A stretch of 64,000 nucleotides of DNA, taken from contig NZ_BPFJ01000002.1 in NCBI RefSeq assembly GCF_019972115.1, positions 186,001 through 250,000 on the forward strand, in the 5' to 3' direction. Position 1 is the first letter of the stretch; the number at the start of each line of letters is the position of its first letter. Made by a program: the position numbers and the translations under genes. Source of the DNA: Sulfurovum sp. TSL6. GTDB lineage: Bacteria; Campylobacterota; Campylobacteria; Campylobacterales; Sulfurovaceae. The notes beneath the pieces are model-generated. The model saw nothing but the letters and a program-made list of their open reading frames with translations. It made no database searches and was not told the origin of the DNA. Positions 1-7,108 of the stretch are shown here, one piece after another.

Positions 1-185
1 TTGCCTTCACTCGGTCTTAACTTTCCGTACAATGCTTTAAGCAGTGTAGATTTACCTGAACCACTCGGTCCGGTAATAAAGACAAACTCACCCTTTTTAA
101 TGCTGAAATTGGCATCTTTAATGACTTCTTTCCCTGCATTACCATAGGTAAGGGTAAGATGTGAAGCGTGGATCACATTAGACAT
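1..185 (-). CDS. ftsE: FtsE-like ABC transporter ATPase, N-terminal part (runs off the window)
   Basis: The first 61 codons of an ABC ATPase read leftward from an ATG at 185 and are cut by the window edge. The Walker A motif GPSGSGKST is visible at about residues 40-48, after a typical ABC start. FtsE pairs with FtsX and couples septal peptidoglycan hydrolysis to division. The ftsE call rests on context: trmB, an FlpA-like lipoprotein and a RluD-like gene lie upstream, as I remember around ftsE in Campylobacter. Only 3 bases separate it from the trmB stop, so it is probably in the same operon. Without the rest, another ABC ATPase cannot be excluded. Confidence 0.75.
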   Translation of the reverse strand, partial: MSNVIHASHLTLTYGNAGKEVIKDANFSIKKGEFVFITGPSGSGKSTLLKALYGKLRPSEG

Positions 186-188
186 GTT

Positions 189-1373
189 CTACTCCCCTTT
201 ACCGAGCATCATCTGCTCAGCTAGTTTTTGATGTGCTTGAAAGTTGACTGTCGTCTTCACAGGCGGAGAGACAAAATATCTACAACTCTCTTTTTCTAAT
301 AAAATATATTTATGTTCCGGTCTATCAAAACTTCCAAAAGCACATTTTATAAGTATGCTCTCTTCAGATATTTTATACACCCGTTCAAAGTGTATAAAAT
401 ACCCTTCAAAAACCAATGCTTTTTTCGGTAAACGCTCTTCTATGCGTGGTGTATATTTTACATCATTAAAATTAAAATCTACAGTCAATAATCTAGGTGC
501 AGATTCCTGCGTACATTTGACATACACATCATAGATATCTTTTTCCTGTCTAAGCCATCTTGCTTCATACTTACTTGTTACATCCAAGGCTTCATTTTTA
601 CGTACTTCTACTTCAACCTTAGGTACAGAAAAGAAAGTTTCCAACGCATACCAAAAGTATTTGTCACTGTCTGTACGAAGCTCCAAACGTCCGCCTTTTC
701 TTAAGACTCTCATAGACTCATCTAAAAAACTGGGGCTGATCACCCTTCTGTGAGGTTTCTTGTCCCAAGGTACAGGGAAATGCACAAAGATCTGTTCACA
801 GACATTTGAAGGTAACATTTCCAAGAAGAGTCTTGCATCGTAATTCACGACCCAGATATTGTCAAGCTCTTGAAGTTCTATCTGCTTGAGGACCTGTTGT
901 GCAGAAGGTGTATGGATCTCTAACCCTATAAAAAGCGTATCAGGGTTCTTTTTTGCCTGATGAAGCAAATGTCTTCCACTCCCAAATCCTACCTCAACAG
1001 AGATCTTCTCTTTAGGATAGGTGATATGTTCAAAATCTTCTATCTTTTTAAAGTGTTCTGATGAGAGTGGACTTTTTGTATTTGATATAGCGATATTTGA
1101 AGAGAGTACCTCCAGGTTCAACTCTTTTGAAACACTCTCCAATGCTACTTTAAGCAGATTCACTTTAAGAGGTCTGGTCACTTTGTCATATTTGAGTAAG
1201 TAAGCATTTTCATCCGGTTTAAGTTGAAGTAAAAATTCTTCTCCTTCATGTTCAATACCAATGAGCATATCATTACGGTTCATTGCAGCGGCGCAAAAAG
1301 TCATCATAGGACTTCTTTTGATCTGTTGTTCTATTATGGACGTATCAAAGGGGGTAACTTTTAAGTGTGGCAT
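189..1373 (-). CDS. trmB: tRNA (guanine-N7)-methyltransferase TrmB, long epsilon-type
   Basis: This predicted SAM-dependent enzyme methylates G46 of tRNA to m7G. The SAM-binding motif VEVGFGSGRHLL begins near residue 127, and a TrmB-type HFPVPWDKKPHRR segment follows near 198. At 394 residues it is much longer than the roughly 220-240-residue family norm. About 110 extra residues precede the Rossmann core and about 100 follow it, which I recall as usual for Campylobacterota TrmB. The start at 1373 has an AGGAA site just upstream. It lies between flpA-like and ftsE genes with very short gaps. Confidence 0.92.
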   Translation of the reverse strand: MPHLKVTPFDTSIIEQQIKRSPMMTFCAAAMNRNDMLIGIEHEGEEFLLQLKPDENAYLLKYDKVTRPLKVNLLKVALESVSKELNLEVLSSNIAISNTKSPLSSEHFKKIEDFEHITYPKEKISVEVGFGSGRHLLHQAKKNPDTLFIGLEIHTPSAQQVLKQIELQELDNIWVVNYDARLFLEMLPSNVCEQIFVHFPVPWDKKPHRRVISPSFLDESMRVLRKGGRLELRTDSDKYFWYALETFFSVPKVEVEVRKNEALDVTSKYEARWLRQEKDIYDVYVKCTQESAPRLLTVDFNFNDVKYTPRIEERLPKKALVFEGYFIHFERVYKISEESILIKCAFGSFDRPEHKYILLEKESCRYFVSPPVKTTVNFQAHQKLAEQMMLGKGE

Positions 1374-1382
1374 TGTTCCTGC

Positions 1383-2048
1383 TTATAATGTAATTTTTGT
1401 TGCGTGGCTGGGATAAGCACGTATTTTGTCATAACTTTGTGCAATGATCCGATAGCTGTATGTATGTCCGATTCTTATGAATGTATCAATGTATTCAGCC
1501 ATCAATTGGCCTTGTACCTGTGAGATAAACTCCCATTCAGAACCATCTACTGATCGTTCTACGATATAGGTACTGATACTTGGATCTGCATGCGGTTTCC
1601 ACAGAAGTTTCACCACAGATGGTGCCACCCTATAGGCTTTCACGAACGAGACTGCCGAAAATGGAGGCAATGTGTTTACTTCTATCGGCTCACTGCGTCT
1701 AGACTCTTTCCCAAAAGAAAAGGTACTGAATGTATAACGATAGGTACTGTCTGCATTGACATGCGTGTCCACAAAGTGTGTTGCATAACGGTTCCCTACA
1801 GTACCTATACGTCTAAAACCTTGTGTTTCTTGCGAAGCATCACTTCTGTAAATATTGACACCATGTATACGATGGTCATTTATCTTTTCCCACTCAAATC
1901 CTACGGAATTCATCCTAGGTAAAACATGTACTTGTTCGATAGTATCTAATGAAGAGTCTGTACCGTAGGTCATCAATCCTTTAACAGCACCGCACCCGTT
2001 AAAGGTTATTAAAGCGACTGCCCAGAGTATGAGGATCGATTTTTTCAT
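1383..2048 (-). CDS. FlpA-like fibronectin type III lipoprotein
   Basis: A 221-residue exported lipoprotein: basic start, hydrophobic leader and lipobox FNGC, with the lipidated Cys near residue 19. Two fibronectin type III-like segments follow (about 35-125 and 130-221), with repeated beta-strand patterns such as VGFEWEKI and VKLLWKPH. Campylobacter FlpA, a fibronectin-binding surface lipoprotein, sits in the same place between trmB and rluD and is longer. Adhesion to host matrix is not implied for a free-living relative; an envelope role is the safer inference. Its start overlaps the end of the pseudouridine synthase gene by 50 bases. Confidence 0.8.
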   Translation of the reverse strand: MKKSILILWAVALITFNGCGAVKGLMTYGTDSSLDTIEQVHVLPRMNSVGFEWEKINDHRIHGVNIYRSDASQETQGFRRIGTVGNRYATHFVDTHVNADSTYRYTFSTFSFGKESRRSEPIEVNTLPPFSAVSFVKAYRVAPSVVKLLWKPHADPSISTYIVERSVDGSEWEFISQVQGQLMAEYIDTFIRIGHTYSYRIIAQSYDKIRAYPSHATKITL

Positions 2049-2952
2049 CTACTTCACCTTGATCGAAATTTTTAGATATATACATTTTCATATCATCAAA
2101 AAGTGGGGCGACAAACTCCATTCTTTCACCGCTTACAGGGTGGACCAGATACAGTAAATATGCATGCAAGTTAACTCTAGAAATTTTATCTCTTTTGCTC
2201 TTAAATCCATATAAATCATCACCTAAAATATGGCGGCCGAGCGTATTTAAATGCACCCGTATCTGATGGGTTCTTCCTGTAAACAATTTCGCTGCGATGA
2301 GTTCAACATTATGTGGGCTTGTCAGCAGTTTTACGAAGGCTGTTTTGGCATTTCTCCCCTCAGGGACCACGTCCATTTTGAGCCTATTTTTAGTGTTGCG
2401 TCCTATGGGTTTATCTACAACGATATCATCTTTAAGCGGGCAATCGATCAATGCCAGATAGTAGCGTCCCATACTCTTGTCTTGGAGTTGTAAGCTCAGC
2501 GCTTCATGCACCTTGTTGTCCTTAGCCACGACCAGTGCACCCGTCGTTTCTTTGTCTATACGGTGCACGATACCATAACGTTCTTCCCCACTGATAGTGG
2601 AAAGAGAGATACCTTTATGGATCAACCAATCTACCAGTGTAGGCTCTTTAACGGAAGGCGCAGGATGGACCACAAGTCCTGAAGGTTTATTCACCACCAA
2701 AAGATACTCATCTTCATACAGTATCTCAACATCAAAGTCTATAGGAGGTACTACCCTTTTCTCTGCTTCTTTAAAAATATAAGAAACGCTATCCCCTTCT
2801 TTTATTTTAAAACTGCTCTTTGTAATGGTCTGATCATTCACACTCACAAGCCCCTCTTTTACAAGCTTTTCAACTTGATTACGGCTTACGTCTAATTGGC
2901 TTGCGAGTATTTTGTCCAAACGTCCTGAGGCTGTGGCAGTAAATGTATTCAT
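1999..2952 (-). CDS. RluD/RluA-family rRNA pseudouridine synthase
   Basis: A 317-residue RluA-family pseudouridine synthase acting on rRNA. An N-terminal S4 RNA-binding domain covers about residues 8-60. The catalytic motif HRIDKETTG is at 130-138, with D133 the expected nucleophile, and the family motif GRTHQIRVH follows. The final residues are read through the start of the FlpA-like gene (50-base overlap), so the two are probably co-translated. RluD versus RluC specificity cannot be assigned from sequence alone. Confidence 0.9.
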   Translation of the reverse strand: MNTFTATASGRLDKILASQLDVSRNQVEKLVKEGLVSVNDQTITKSSFKIKEGDSVSYIFKEAEKRVVPPIDFDVEILYEDEYLLVVNKPSGLVVHPAPSVKEPTLVDWLIHKGISLSTISGEERYGIVHRIDKETTGALVVAKDNKVHEALSLQLQDKSMGRYYLALIDCPLKDDIVVDKPIGRNTKNRLKMDVVPEGRNAKTAFVKLLTSPHNVELIAAKLFTGRTHQIRVHLNTLGRHILGDDLYGFKSKRDKISRVNLHAYLLYLVHPVSGERMEFVAPLFDDMKMYISKNFDQGEVDEKIDPHTLGSRFNNL

Positions 2953-2969
2953 GTTTTTTTCAACAACGA

Positions 2970-3323
2970 TCAGTCTTGCTGCTTACACGGTTCAGCAGAG
3001 AGAAATTGCTTACGTACCCAGCCTCGTTTACCATTAGCATCTACTTTACACCATATCGGGTATTTCCAAGCCATATGGTTCCGTTTGGTCGTATTCATCT
3101 CATCCAGTTCTTTTTGCGTGACTTCTCTTAAGCAGCCGAGGTTTTGGACACACCCTTCTGTCCATACGCGTGTATAGATCTTTTCGGCTTTACGGTTAGG
3201 CTCTACACTTAATGCAAGCGCTTCGCATTTTTTGATGAGTTTGACGGTAAATTCTGAAGGCTGTATCTTATCATCAGCAAGTAAACCTGTAAACAAAAGG
3301 CTACTAAGCAAGAAGGATCTCAC
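2970..3323 (-). CDS. Small secreted SH3-like protein
   Basis: A 117-residue protein with a short signal peptide (about residues 1-16). The C-terminal half (KYPIWCKVDANGKRGWVRKQFL) resembles a bacterial SH3 domain. Five cysteines suggest disulphides after export. The start is GTG at 3323, overlapping the ttcA-like stop by four bases (GTGA), which implies translational coupling. Function unknown; a periplasmic or cell-wall binding role is inference only. Confidence 0.7.
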   Translation of the reverse strand: MRSFLLSSLLFTGLLADDKIQPSEFTVKLIKKCEALALSVEPNRKAEKIYTRVWTEGCVQNLGCLREVTQKELDEMNTTKRNHMAWKYPIWCKVDANGKRGWVRKQFLSAEPCKQQD

Positions 3324-4147
3324 ATCTCTTCCTTTATATCATCTATATCATCTCTGTTCCAACGCTCAGGATCAAAGAAAGTATCATCATGTATATGTTT
3401 AAATGAAGCCCTGAACATTTTAAAGATATCTTTATTCTCTTTTTCAAGTCCTGCCAACCACGCTTTGGTTGAAGCTCTGGCATGAGGCATCTTGACCTCT
3501 TTTAACATAGCAGGACAGGCTTCATCACCTATCACCTGTAGGTTATTTTCTTCAGCAAAGGCACGAAGCTGTGTCTCTCTGGCTTGTATCAGTGGACGTA
3601 TCAGGTGAAAGCCTCTGCTTGTTTTGTAAATAGGTGCCAAGGCTCTCATCGTCCCATTGTAGAACATATTCATAAAAAAGCTTTCGACTGTGTCATCAAA
3701 GTGATGCCCAAGTGCAACCTTGGTAAAACCGCCTTCCTCGGCAAAACTATAGAGTGCCCCTCTTCTCATACGTGAAAAATAGGAACAGAATGAAGAATTT
3801 TCCCTTATCGTGTCATTTGAAATTTCATAAATATTGGTGTCAAAAACTGTATGTTTGATACCATACTCTTTACAATGTGCTTCCAAAAAAGCATAATGTT
3901 CATCAGGCATACCATATTTAACTGTACAGGCTTCAAATTCAAAGTTAAAAGGAGCATGCCGCTGTATGTGTTTCAATATATGCACAAGCGCCAGAGAATC
4001 TTTACCCCCGCTGAGTCCTACCAGTACCTTGTCACCCTCACCTATCAGTTTGAACTCTGCATTGGTTTTACCCGCCAACTTGAGCAGTTTCTTGCTTATG
4101 GGTATGCTTTTAGAGGCAACACGTCTTTGATTATTGTCCAATTGCAT
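3320..4147 (-). CDS. ttcA: TtcA-like PP-loop tRNA thiolation ATPase with altered cluster cysteines
   Basis: A 275-residue PP-loop ATPase of the TtcA family, which makes 2-thiocytidine at tRNA position 32. The PP-loop SGGKDS is at 46-51, and GHHFDDTVESFFMNMFYNG matches the family core. TtcA normally binds a [4Fe-4S] cluster through a CxxC plus a further Cys. Here the CxxC reads C121-S-Y-F124, and the distal motif reads C211-P-A-M214, so each pair keeps only its first Cys. The fold and ATPase call is firm; the exact modification is uncertain. It overlaps the nucleosidase gene by 17 bases. Confidence 0.8.
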   Translation of the reverse strand: MQLDNNQRRVASKSIPISKKLLKLAGKTNAEFKLIGEGDKVLVGLSGGKDSLALVHILKHIQRHAPFNFEFEACTVKYGMPDEHYAFLEAHCKEYGIKHTVFDTNIYEISNDTIRENSSFCSYFSRMRRGALYSFAEEGGFTKVALGHHFDDTVESFFMNMFYNGTMRALAPIYKTSRGFHLIRPLIQARETQLRAFAEENNLQVIGDEACPAMLKEVKMPHARASTKAWLAGLEKENKDIFKMFRASFKHIHDDTFFDPERWNRDDIDDIKEEM

Positions 4148-4832
4148 CCACCATACTCAGAATGAAATCAGCAGATACCTTTGCTGAGCTTTCCAAGAAT
4201 TCATCAAAATTAAAACTTGCATCCATATCGGCACTATCCGAGATTGCACGTAAAATGAAGAAAGGTATGTTTAAAGCATTGCATACCACTGCAACACTTG
4301 CCCCTTCCATCTCTAAAGCATCTGCTCTAAAGGTAGTCTTTATCCACTCCTTACGTTCAATGTCTGCGATAAACTGATCTCCGGTTGCTATCACACCCTC
4401 TTTAAGGGTCAAACCTTTAGACTTTGCTATATCTTTAGCAATATTTCTTAAACCTACATCTGTAGGGATACACACTTCTCCTTCAGGTACATAACCAAAA
4501 GGATGACCAAAAGCCGTAATATCCAAATCATGCTGACACAAGCCATCTGCGATAATAAGATCTCCAATACTAAGCTCATTAGAAATAGCTCCTGCCACAC
4601 CTGAAAAAAGAAACATATCGCATCCAAATTTTTCTATGAGTGTTGTCGCAGTCAATGTAGCAAAAACTTTACCTATTTTAGAATAGGCTACAACGACTTC
4701 TTGCCCATGGTAAGAACCTTCATAGTATTTATTATCTCCATACACACTCGTTTGTACATTATCAAGTTTATCGATAATAGGTTCTATCTCTTCGGGCATT
4801 GCACCCATGATGGCAATTTTTTGACTTGTCAT
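4131..4832 (-). CDS. mtnN: MTA/SAH nucleosidase (probably also aminofutalosine nucleosidase)
   Basis: A 233-residue purine nucleoside phosphorylase-fold hydrolase. It starts with the family signature IAIMGAMPEEIEP and carries the catalytic segments ALEMEGASVA and ISDSAD. It should cleave adenine from methylthioadenosine and S-adenosylhomocysteine. In Campylobacterota the same enzyme commonly cleaves 6-amino-6-deoxyfutalosine for menaquinone synthesis (MqnB role); that is family knowledge, not shown here. It lies between fabD and ttcA, as I recall for Campylobacter. Confidence 0.93.
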   Translation of the reverse strand: MTSQKIAIMGAMPEEIEPIIDKLDNVQTSVYGDNKYYEGSYHGQEVVVAYSKIGKVFATLTATTLIEKFGCDMFLFSGVAGAISNELSIGDLIIADGLCQHDLDITAFGHPFGYVPEGEVCIPTDVGLRNIAKDIAKSKGLTLKEGVIATGDQFIADIERKEWIKTTFRADALEMEGASVAVVCNALNIPFFILRAISDSADMDASFNFDEFLESSAKVSADFILSMVDAIGQ

Positions 4833-4834
4833 GA

Positions 4835-5776
4835 TTATCCTAATTTACTGATCTCTTCGATCGCTGTTTCCAAAGATGCCATATCTGAAACAACAAAGTG
4901 AGGCTTGCTTGTTGCTTTACGGTTCAGTCCTTTAAGTACACCGCCATGTCCAAACTCAACATAACAATCTACAGAATCATCAAAATTGGCAATAGACTGC
5001 TTATAGAGTACAGGAGAGACCAATTGTTTAGGGAGAAGATCTAACGCTTCTTCTTTGGTATTGTATGTGTTTGCAGTGACATTCGATACCACTGGAGCGA
5101 TAAACTCATCTTTCAACATCTCTGTAAGTTTTTCAGACAATGGAGCAGTTGCTGATTCAAGAAGAGGACAGTGACTTGCCACGGACATATTAAGAAGCAT
5201 CGCTCTTTTTGCTTTAGCTTCTTTCAGAATCGGTGCCAATGTTTCAAGATCAGATTTGATCCCTGCGATCACTATCTGCCCTTCAGCATTGTAATTCACA
5301 GGCCATACTTTCAACCCTGCTTCTCTTTGTGCATCACAGATCTCTTCAACCACTTCATCTGCAAGACCAAGAGATACCATCATCCCCACATCTTGACCGG
5401 CACAGGCTTCAGCCATCAGTTTACCACGTAGATTCACCAGTTCTACCGCATCTATCGCATCTATCGCACCGACAGAGACCAGTGCAGAGAACTCACCCAG
5501 AGAGTGACCCAATGCATACACAGGCTTGATCGGCATTTCATTTTCAAAAAGCTTGTGTGCGATAGCAGATACAAGCAAAATAGCCGGTTGTGTAAATTCT
5601 GTTTTTTCAAGCTTATCATTCTCTTCAAAAAGCAGGTTTTCAAAATCGATACCTGTTCTTTCACTGGCATCAGCCACCATCTTTTTTGCAATATCAGAAT
5701 TGTTAAAAAAATCTTGACCCATCCCTACAGCTTGTGAACCTTGCCCCGGAAATAAAAATGCACATTTGATTGACAT
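4835..5776 (-). CDS. fabD: Malonyl-CoA:ACP transacylase FabD
   Basis: A 313-residue acyltransferase that loads malonyl groups onto acyl carrier protein for fatty acid synthesis. FPGQGSQ near residue 9, the nucleophile motif GHSLGE (Ser92) and the later VASHCPLLE histidine segment are all present. Length is normal. The stop lies two bases before the nucleosidase start, so fabD-mtnN-ttcA-SH3 protein probably forms one operon. Confidence 0.95.
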   Translation of the reverse strand: MSIKCAFLFPGQGSQAVGMGQDFFNNSDIAKKMVADASERTGIDFENLLFEENDKLEKTEFTQPAILLVSAIAHKLFENEMPIKPVYALGHSLGEFSALVSVGAIDAIDAVELVNLRGKLMAEACAGQDVGMMVSLGLADEVVEEICDAQREAGLKVWPVNYNAEGQIVIAGIKSDLETLAPILKEAKAKRAMLLNMSVASHCPLLESATAPLSEKLTEMLKDEFIAPVVSNVTANTYNTKEEALDLLPKQLVSPVLYKQSIANFDDSVDCYVEFGHGGVLKGLNRKATSKPHFVVSDMASLETAIEEISKLG

Positions 5777-5817
5777 ACGTGTCCTTTAGAAGTATTAAAA
5801 TATTTTCAGTATTTTAC

Positions 5818-5888
5818 CATCTTTAAATTATGATATGATAGTAATAGATAACATGCTGGAGAATTATCATCAGTAAAAAGTATATTTT
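5818..5888 (+). repeat. Broken second copy of the rubredoxin leader and start
   Basis: Twenty-nine bases at 5818-5846 are identical to 6877-6905. A second block, 5863-5887, repeats the rubredoxin start region 6923-6947 with one change: the ATG at 6929 reads ATC here. Only the first 6-7 codons are represented before similarity ends. This looks like a relic of duplication or of an insertion between two copies. It may still work as a promoter for the downstream small ORFs. Confidence 0.8.
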
Positions 5889-5911
5889 ATACTTTTTGAA
5901 AATGGTTAACT

Positions 5912-6073
5912 ATGCGTAAAGCAAAGTTTCCAGCAAAACTTCATGTACTGATTTCAAACAATAACTATAATGCAATTGATATTAGACATAGACCAGAAAA
6001 TCTACATGTTTTCAATGAGATCATTGGAGTAGAAAATATTATTATTGACATACTCATTATAGATATGATATGA
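5912..6073 (+). CDS. Small ORF of 53 codons, unknown (possible gene remnant)
   Basis: An ATG-initiated frame beginning MRKAKFPAKL and ending in a hydrophobic IIIDILIIDMI stretch. No recognisable family and no clear Shine-Dalgarno site. It overlaps the next small ORF by one base (TGATG), an arrangement typical of coupled genes. It lies just after the broken rubredoxin leader. It could be a real short gene, the front part of a disrupted longer gene, or chance. Confidence 0.35.
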   Translation: MRKAKFPAKLHVLISNNNYNAIDIRHRPENLHVFNEIIGVENIIIDILIIDMI

Positions 6074-6216
6074 TGAAATACTATAAAAAAGAAGAAGGCA
6101 AAATCATCTATCTACTTTGCCGTCATTCATGCAATAGAAAAGAAGATCAGATACGGTGGATTGAAATCTATACTATCAATGTCAACAAGTTAAAGTATGG
6201 ACACTGTCCAAATTAG
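6073..6216 (+). CDS. Small ORF of 47 codons, unknown (possible gene remnant)
   Basis: This frame begins MKYYKKEEGKIIYLL and contains three cysteines (CRHSC, then a C near the end). Its start codon shares one base with the previous stop. No family recognised and no evident ribosome site, so expression would rely on coupling. Together with 5912-6073 it fills the gap between fabD and the deaminase. It may be the tail of the same decayed gene. Confidence 0.33.
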   Translation: MKYYKKEEGKIIYLLCRHSCNRKEDQIRWIEIYTINVNKLKYGHCPN

Positions 6217-6278
6217 CAAAAATAGATTGGGGGATATAGGAATAAGCCTTTTCCCAGAGACAAAGGAACATTTTTTAG

Positions 6279-6755
6279 ATGAAGACCCAAGAGCATGAGA
6301 AATTTATTAGACGATGTATCGAGTTAGCACAGGACTCCCTATATTCAGGAGACAATCCTTTTGGTTCTGTTGTTGTCAAAGATAATGAGATAATAGCCGA
6401 AGCACGTAACTCTGCCATGCATGACGACATCACTGACCATGCAGAAGTGATCGCTATGAGAAGAGCCAAAAAAGCGCTCGGGACTTCTGATCTCTCAGAG
6501 TGTACACTCTACTCAAACTGTGAACCTTGTCCGATGTGCTCGTTTATGATGCGTGAACAACATATCAAAGAGGTTGTTTTTGCTCTTCGAACACCGCACA
6601 TGGGAGGATACTCACGGTGGGATATTCTCCAGGACCAAGGACTAGCACGATATACACCGGTATTTACCTCTCCTCCAAACGTCATCATAGGAATACTTGA
6701 AAAAGAAGCAGCAGAACAATTTGAAAAAGCGGGATGGACAATACATAGAGAATGA
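6279..6755 (+). CDS. Nucleoside/guanine deaminase-family zinc hydrolase
   Basis: A 158-residue cytidine-deaminase-fold protein. It has the zinc and catalytic motif HAEVIAMRRA near residue 53 and the zinc pair PCPMC near 88. The motifs match the tRNA-adenosine/guanine deaminase branch (COG0590). Its length and C-terminal part fit a free-base or nucleoside deaminase better than TadA; the substrate cannot be fixed. An AAGGAA site lies about 10 bases before the ATG. The gene sits alone on the plus strand inside a segment bounded by the rubredoxin-leader repeats. Confidence 0.85.
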   Translation: MKTQEHEKFIRRCIELAQDSLYSGDNPFGSVVVKDNEIIAEARNSAMHDDITDHAEVIAMRRAKKALGTSDLSECTLYSNCEPCPMCSFMMREQHIKEVVFALRTPHMGGYSRWDILQDQGLARYTPVFTSPPNVIIGILEKEAAEQFEKAGWTIHRE

Positions 6756-6784
6756 TCTCCAAATTCCAATGTTCTTCTGTTTAT

Positions 6785-6819
6785 AAAACCTTATAAGATA
6801 TATAACTTTATGAGGTTTT
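6785..6819 (+). terminator. Terminator-like hairpin after the deaminase
   Basis: Arms AAAACCTTATAA and TTATGAGGTTTT form a 12-bp stem with one mismatch, 30 bases after the deaminase stop. The left arm is identical to that of the hairpin at 14366. Confidence 0.6.
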
Positions 6820-6876
6820 AGCCCTTACTTCTTTATCATCTTTTAGGGTGAAGATTATAATTTTTATTTACTTTAG

Positions 6877-6928
6877 CATCTTTAAATTATGATATGATAG
6901 TAATACAAAAACAAGCAGAAGGATTATC
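6877..6928 (+). promoter_or_regulatory. Rubredoxin leader with probable promoter and ribosome site
   Basis: The segment has a TATGATATGATA stretch suitable as a -10 region and a strong AGAAGGA ribosome site six bases before the rubredoxin ATG. It is the intact counterpart of the repeat at 5818. Confidence 0.5.
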
Positions 6929-7099
6929 ATGAGTAAAAAGTATATTTGTATCGTATGCGACTATATTTATGACCCAGAAATAGGAGATCCTGATTCAGGT
7001 ATAGAACCGGGGACTGCATTTGAAGATATCCCTGATGATTGGGTCTGTCCGGATTGTAATGTGGGTAAAAGTGATTTTGAAGTGCTTTCAGAGACATAG
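6929..7099 (+). CDS. Rubredoxin
   Basis: A 56-residue rubredoxin: the two iron-binding knuckles CIVC (residues 7-10) and CPDC (40-43) hold one Fe(Cys)4 centre. The usual acidic surface and DDW aromatic core are present. It is a soluble one-electron carrier; partners may include oxygen- or peroxide-detoxifying enzymes (inference). ATG at 6929 follows AGAAGGA. The stop codon lies inside the terminator hairpin at 7088. Confidence 0.95.
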   Translation: MSKKYICIVCDYIYDPEIGDPDSGIEPGTAFEDIPDDWVCPDCNVGKSDFEVLSET

Positions 7100-7106
7100 T
7101 CTCTGA
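7088..7106. terminator. Bidirectional terminator between rubredoxin and the phosphorelay-like gene
   Basis: A perfect 8-bp stem TCAGAGAC/GTCTCTGA with a 3-base loop sits between convergent genes and overlaps the rubredoxin stop codon. The U-tracts are short. Confidence 0.55.
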
Positions 7107-7108
7107 GA

